Of a DNA stretch of 6,543 bases, positions 6,055 through 6,543 are shown piece by piece. The translations under genes were made by a program, and so were the position numbers. The notes beneath the pieces are model-generated. The model saw nothing but the letters and a program-made list of their open reading frames with translations. It did not search any database and had not been told where the DNA came from. Position 1 is the stretch's first letter. Each line of letters opens with the position of its first letter. The stretch is from Acidobacteriota bacterium (lineage in GTDB: Bacteria; Acidobacteriota; Blastocatellia; Pyrinomonadales; Pyrinomonadaceae), in contig JAKOSS010000690.1 in assembly GCA_029777145.1 (NCBI GenBank), forward strand, positions 1 through 6,543, read 5' to 3'.

Positions 6055-6543
6055 ATGAATCGTGGAAAGAAGATCGTGCTCGCCGCGAGCACGTCCGAAT
6101 CGTCCGAGTATTTGAGCAGTACCTGGCGCCAGATGCTTCTCGGAACGCTCCCCTCGCGTTATTCCCAGTTCCCGTTCTACATGATCGACGTCAACTGGCG
6201 GAACGAGGTCCGCGAAGATGGTCAGGCCGTCGCCGTTCCGAATGGCTTGCGCGTCGTCGAATCGCTTCTCCGACAAAAATTCGACCCGGACGACATCGCG
6301 GTATGTTATCCCGACCAGCTCGACCAGTTTGTTGGCGAAGACACCCGCGTTGTCGGCGTCCACGCCCACAATCCGCTCGGGATCACGTTCGCGACCGATG
6401 TTTACGTCCACTTCTACGGAAAGAAATCAGAGCCGGTCAACGCCGCCGAATTCCGTCGGCTGATCACGCACGACGCGATCCGGAAGCATAAGGATCATTT
6501 GAAGGTGATCGTCGGCGGGCCGGGCTCGTGGCAGATCGAGAAA
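6055..6543 (+). CDS. B12-binding/radical SAM-type protein (N-terminal part only)
   Basis: 163 codons are visible and the frame is open to the right edge. The protein has no signal peptide and should be cytosolic. It begins MNRGKKIVLAASTSESSEYL. The Rossmann-like segments that follow fit a cobalamin-binding-like N-terminal domain of the BchE/radical SAM type: DDIAVCYPDQLDQFVGEDTR, VVGVHAHNPLGITFATDVY, and a strand-loop end KVIVGGPGSWQIEK, where the VGGP turn is characteristic. The CxxxCxxC iron-sulfur motif expected further on lies outside the window, so the radical SAM part is inferred. GGAGGA (6037-6042) is the ribosome binding site. It is 13 nt from ATG 6055, and an in-frame TTG at 6052 would be 10 nt away, so the true start could be one codon earlier. 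The gene has its own promoter region and seems unrelated to the secreted trio. Family: fairly likely. Substrate: unknown. Confidence 0.75.
   Translation, partial: MNRGKKIVLAASTSESSEYLSSTWRQMLLGTLPSRYSQFPFYMIDVNWRNEVREDGQAVAVPNGLRVVESLLRQKFDPDDIAVCYPDQLDQFVGEDTRVVGVHAHNPLGITFATDVYVHFYGKKSEPVNAAEFRRLITHDAIRKHKDHLKVIVGGPGSWQIEK

Overview
The window holds four complete protein genes and two genes cut by its edges. The organism is most likely a member of the Acidobacteriota, probably class Blastocatellia (Pyrinomonadaceae-like). That is an inference from protein style, moderately high GC coding sequence, several secreted enzymes, and heptanucleotide repeats filling one intergenic gap. No rRNA or other marker is present to prove it.

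Left part, minus strand (1-1301): the start of an unidentified secreted protein (1-155), then a complete SAM-dependent O-methyltransferase of the plant-COMT/bacterial family 2 type (276-1301). A clear intrinsic terminator (226-253) ends the methyltransferase transcript. Both genes have good Shine-Dalgarno sequences, and each has an inverted repeat near its start that could be regulatory.

Middle, plus strand (1457-5892): three genes for exported proteins in a row. They encode a PQQ-type beta-propeller protein with a basic insert before its last blade, an M28 zinc aminopeptidase with a C-terminal fibronectin III domain, and a subclass B3-like metallo-beta-lactamase-fold hydrolase. The first two are 16 bp apart and probably share a transcript. 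The gap between the second and third (4737-5004) is almost wholly short repeats: a 7-bp-phased tract made of two heptamer families, a smaller 9-bp-spaced array, and one copy of a CCGCAGAGACACGG motif. The heptamers start at the stop codon of the peptidase gene and end four bases before the start codon of the hydrolase gene. None of these three genes has a recognisable Shine-Dalgarno sequence.

Right part (5893-6543): an intergenic region with a plausible sigma-70 promoter, a perfect 16-bp palindrome at the expected transcription start, and a strong ribosome binding site. It leads into a gene that runs off the window and resembles the N-terminal B12-binding part of a radical SAM protein.

No phage, transposase, CRISPR array, tRNA or rRNA was seen. 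The genes do not form one recognisable pathway. The plus-strand trio looks like a periplasmic/secreted protein set, and the methyltransferase and radical SAM gene look like separate units. The least ordinary material is the repeat-filled gap and the three palindromic regulatory candidates.
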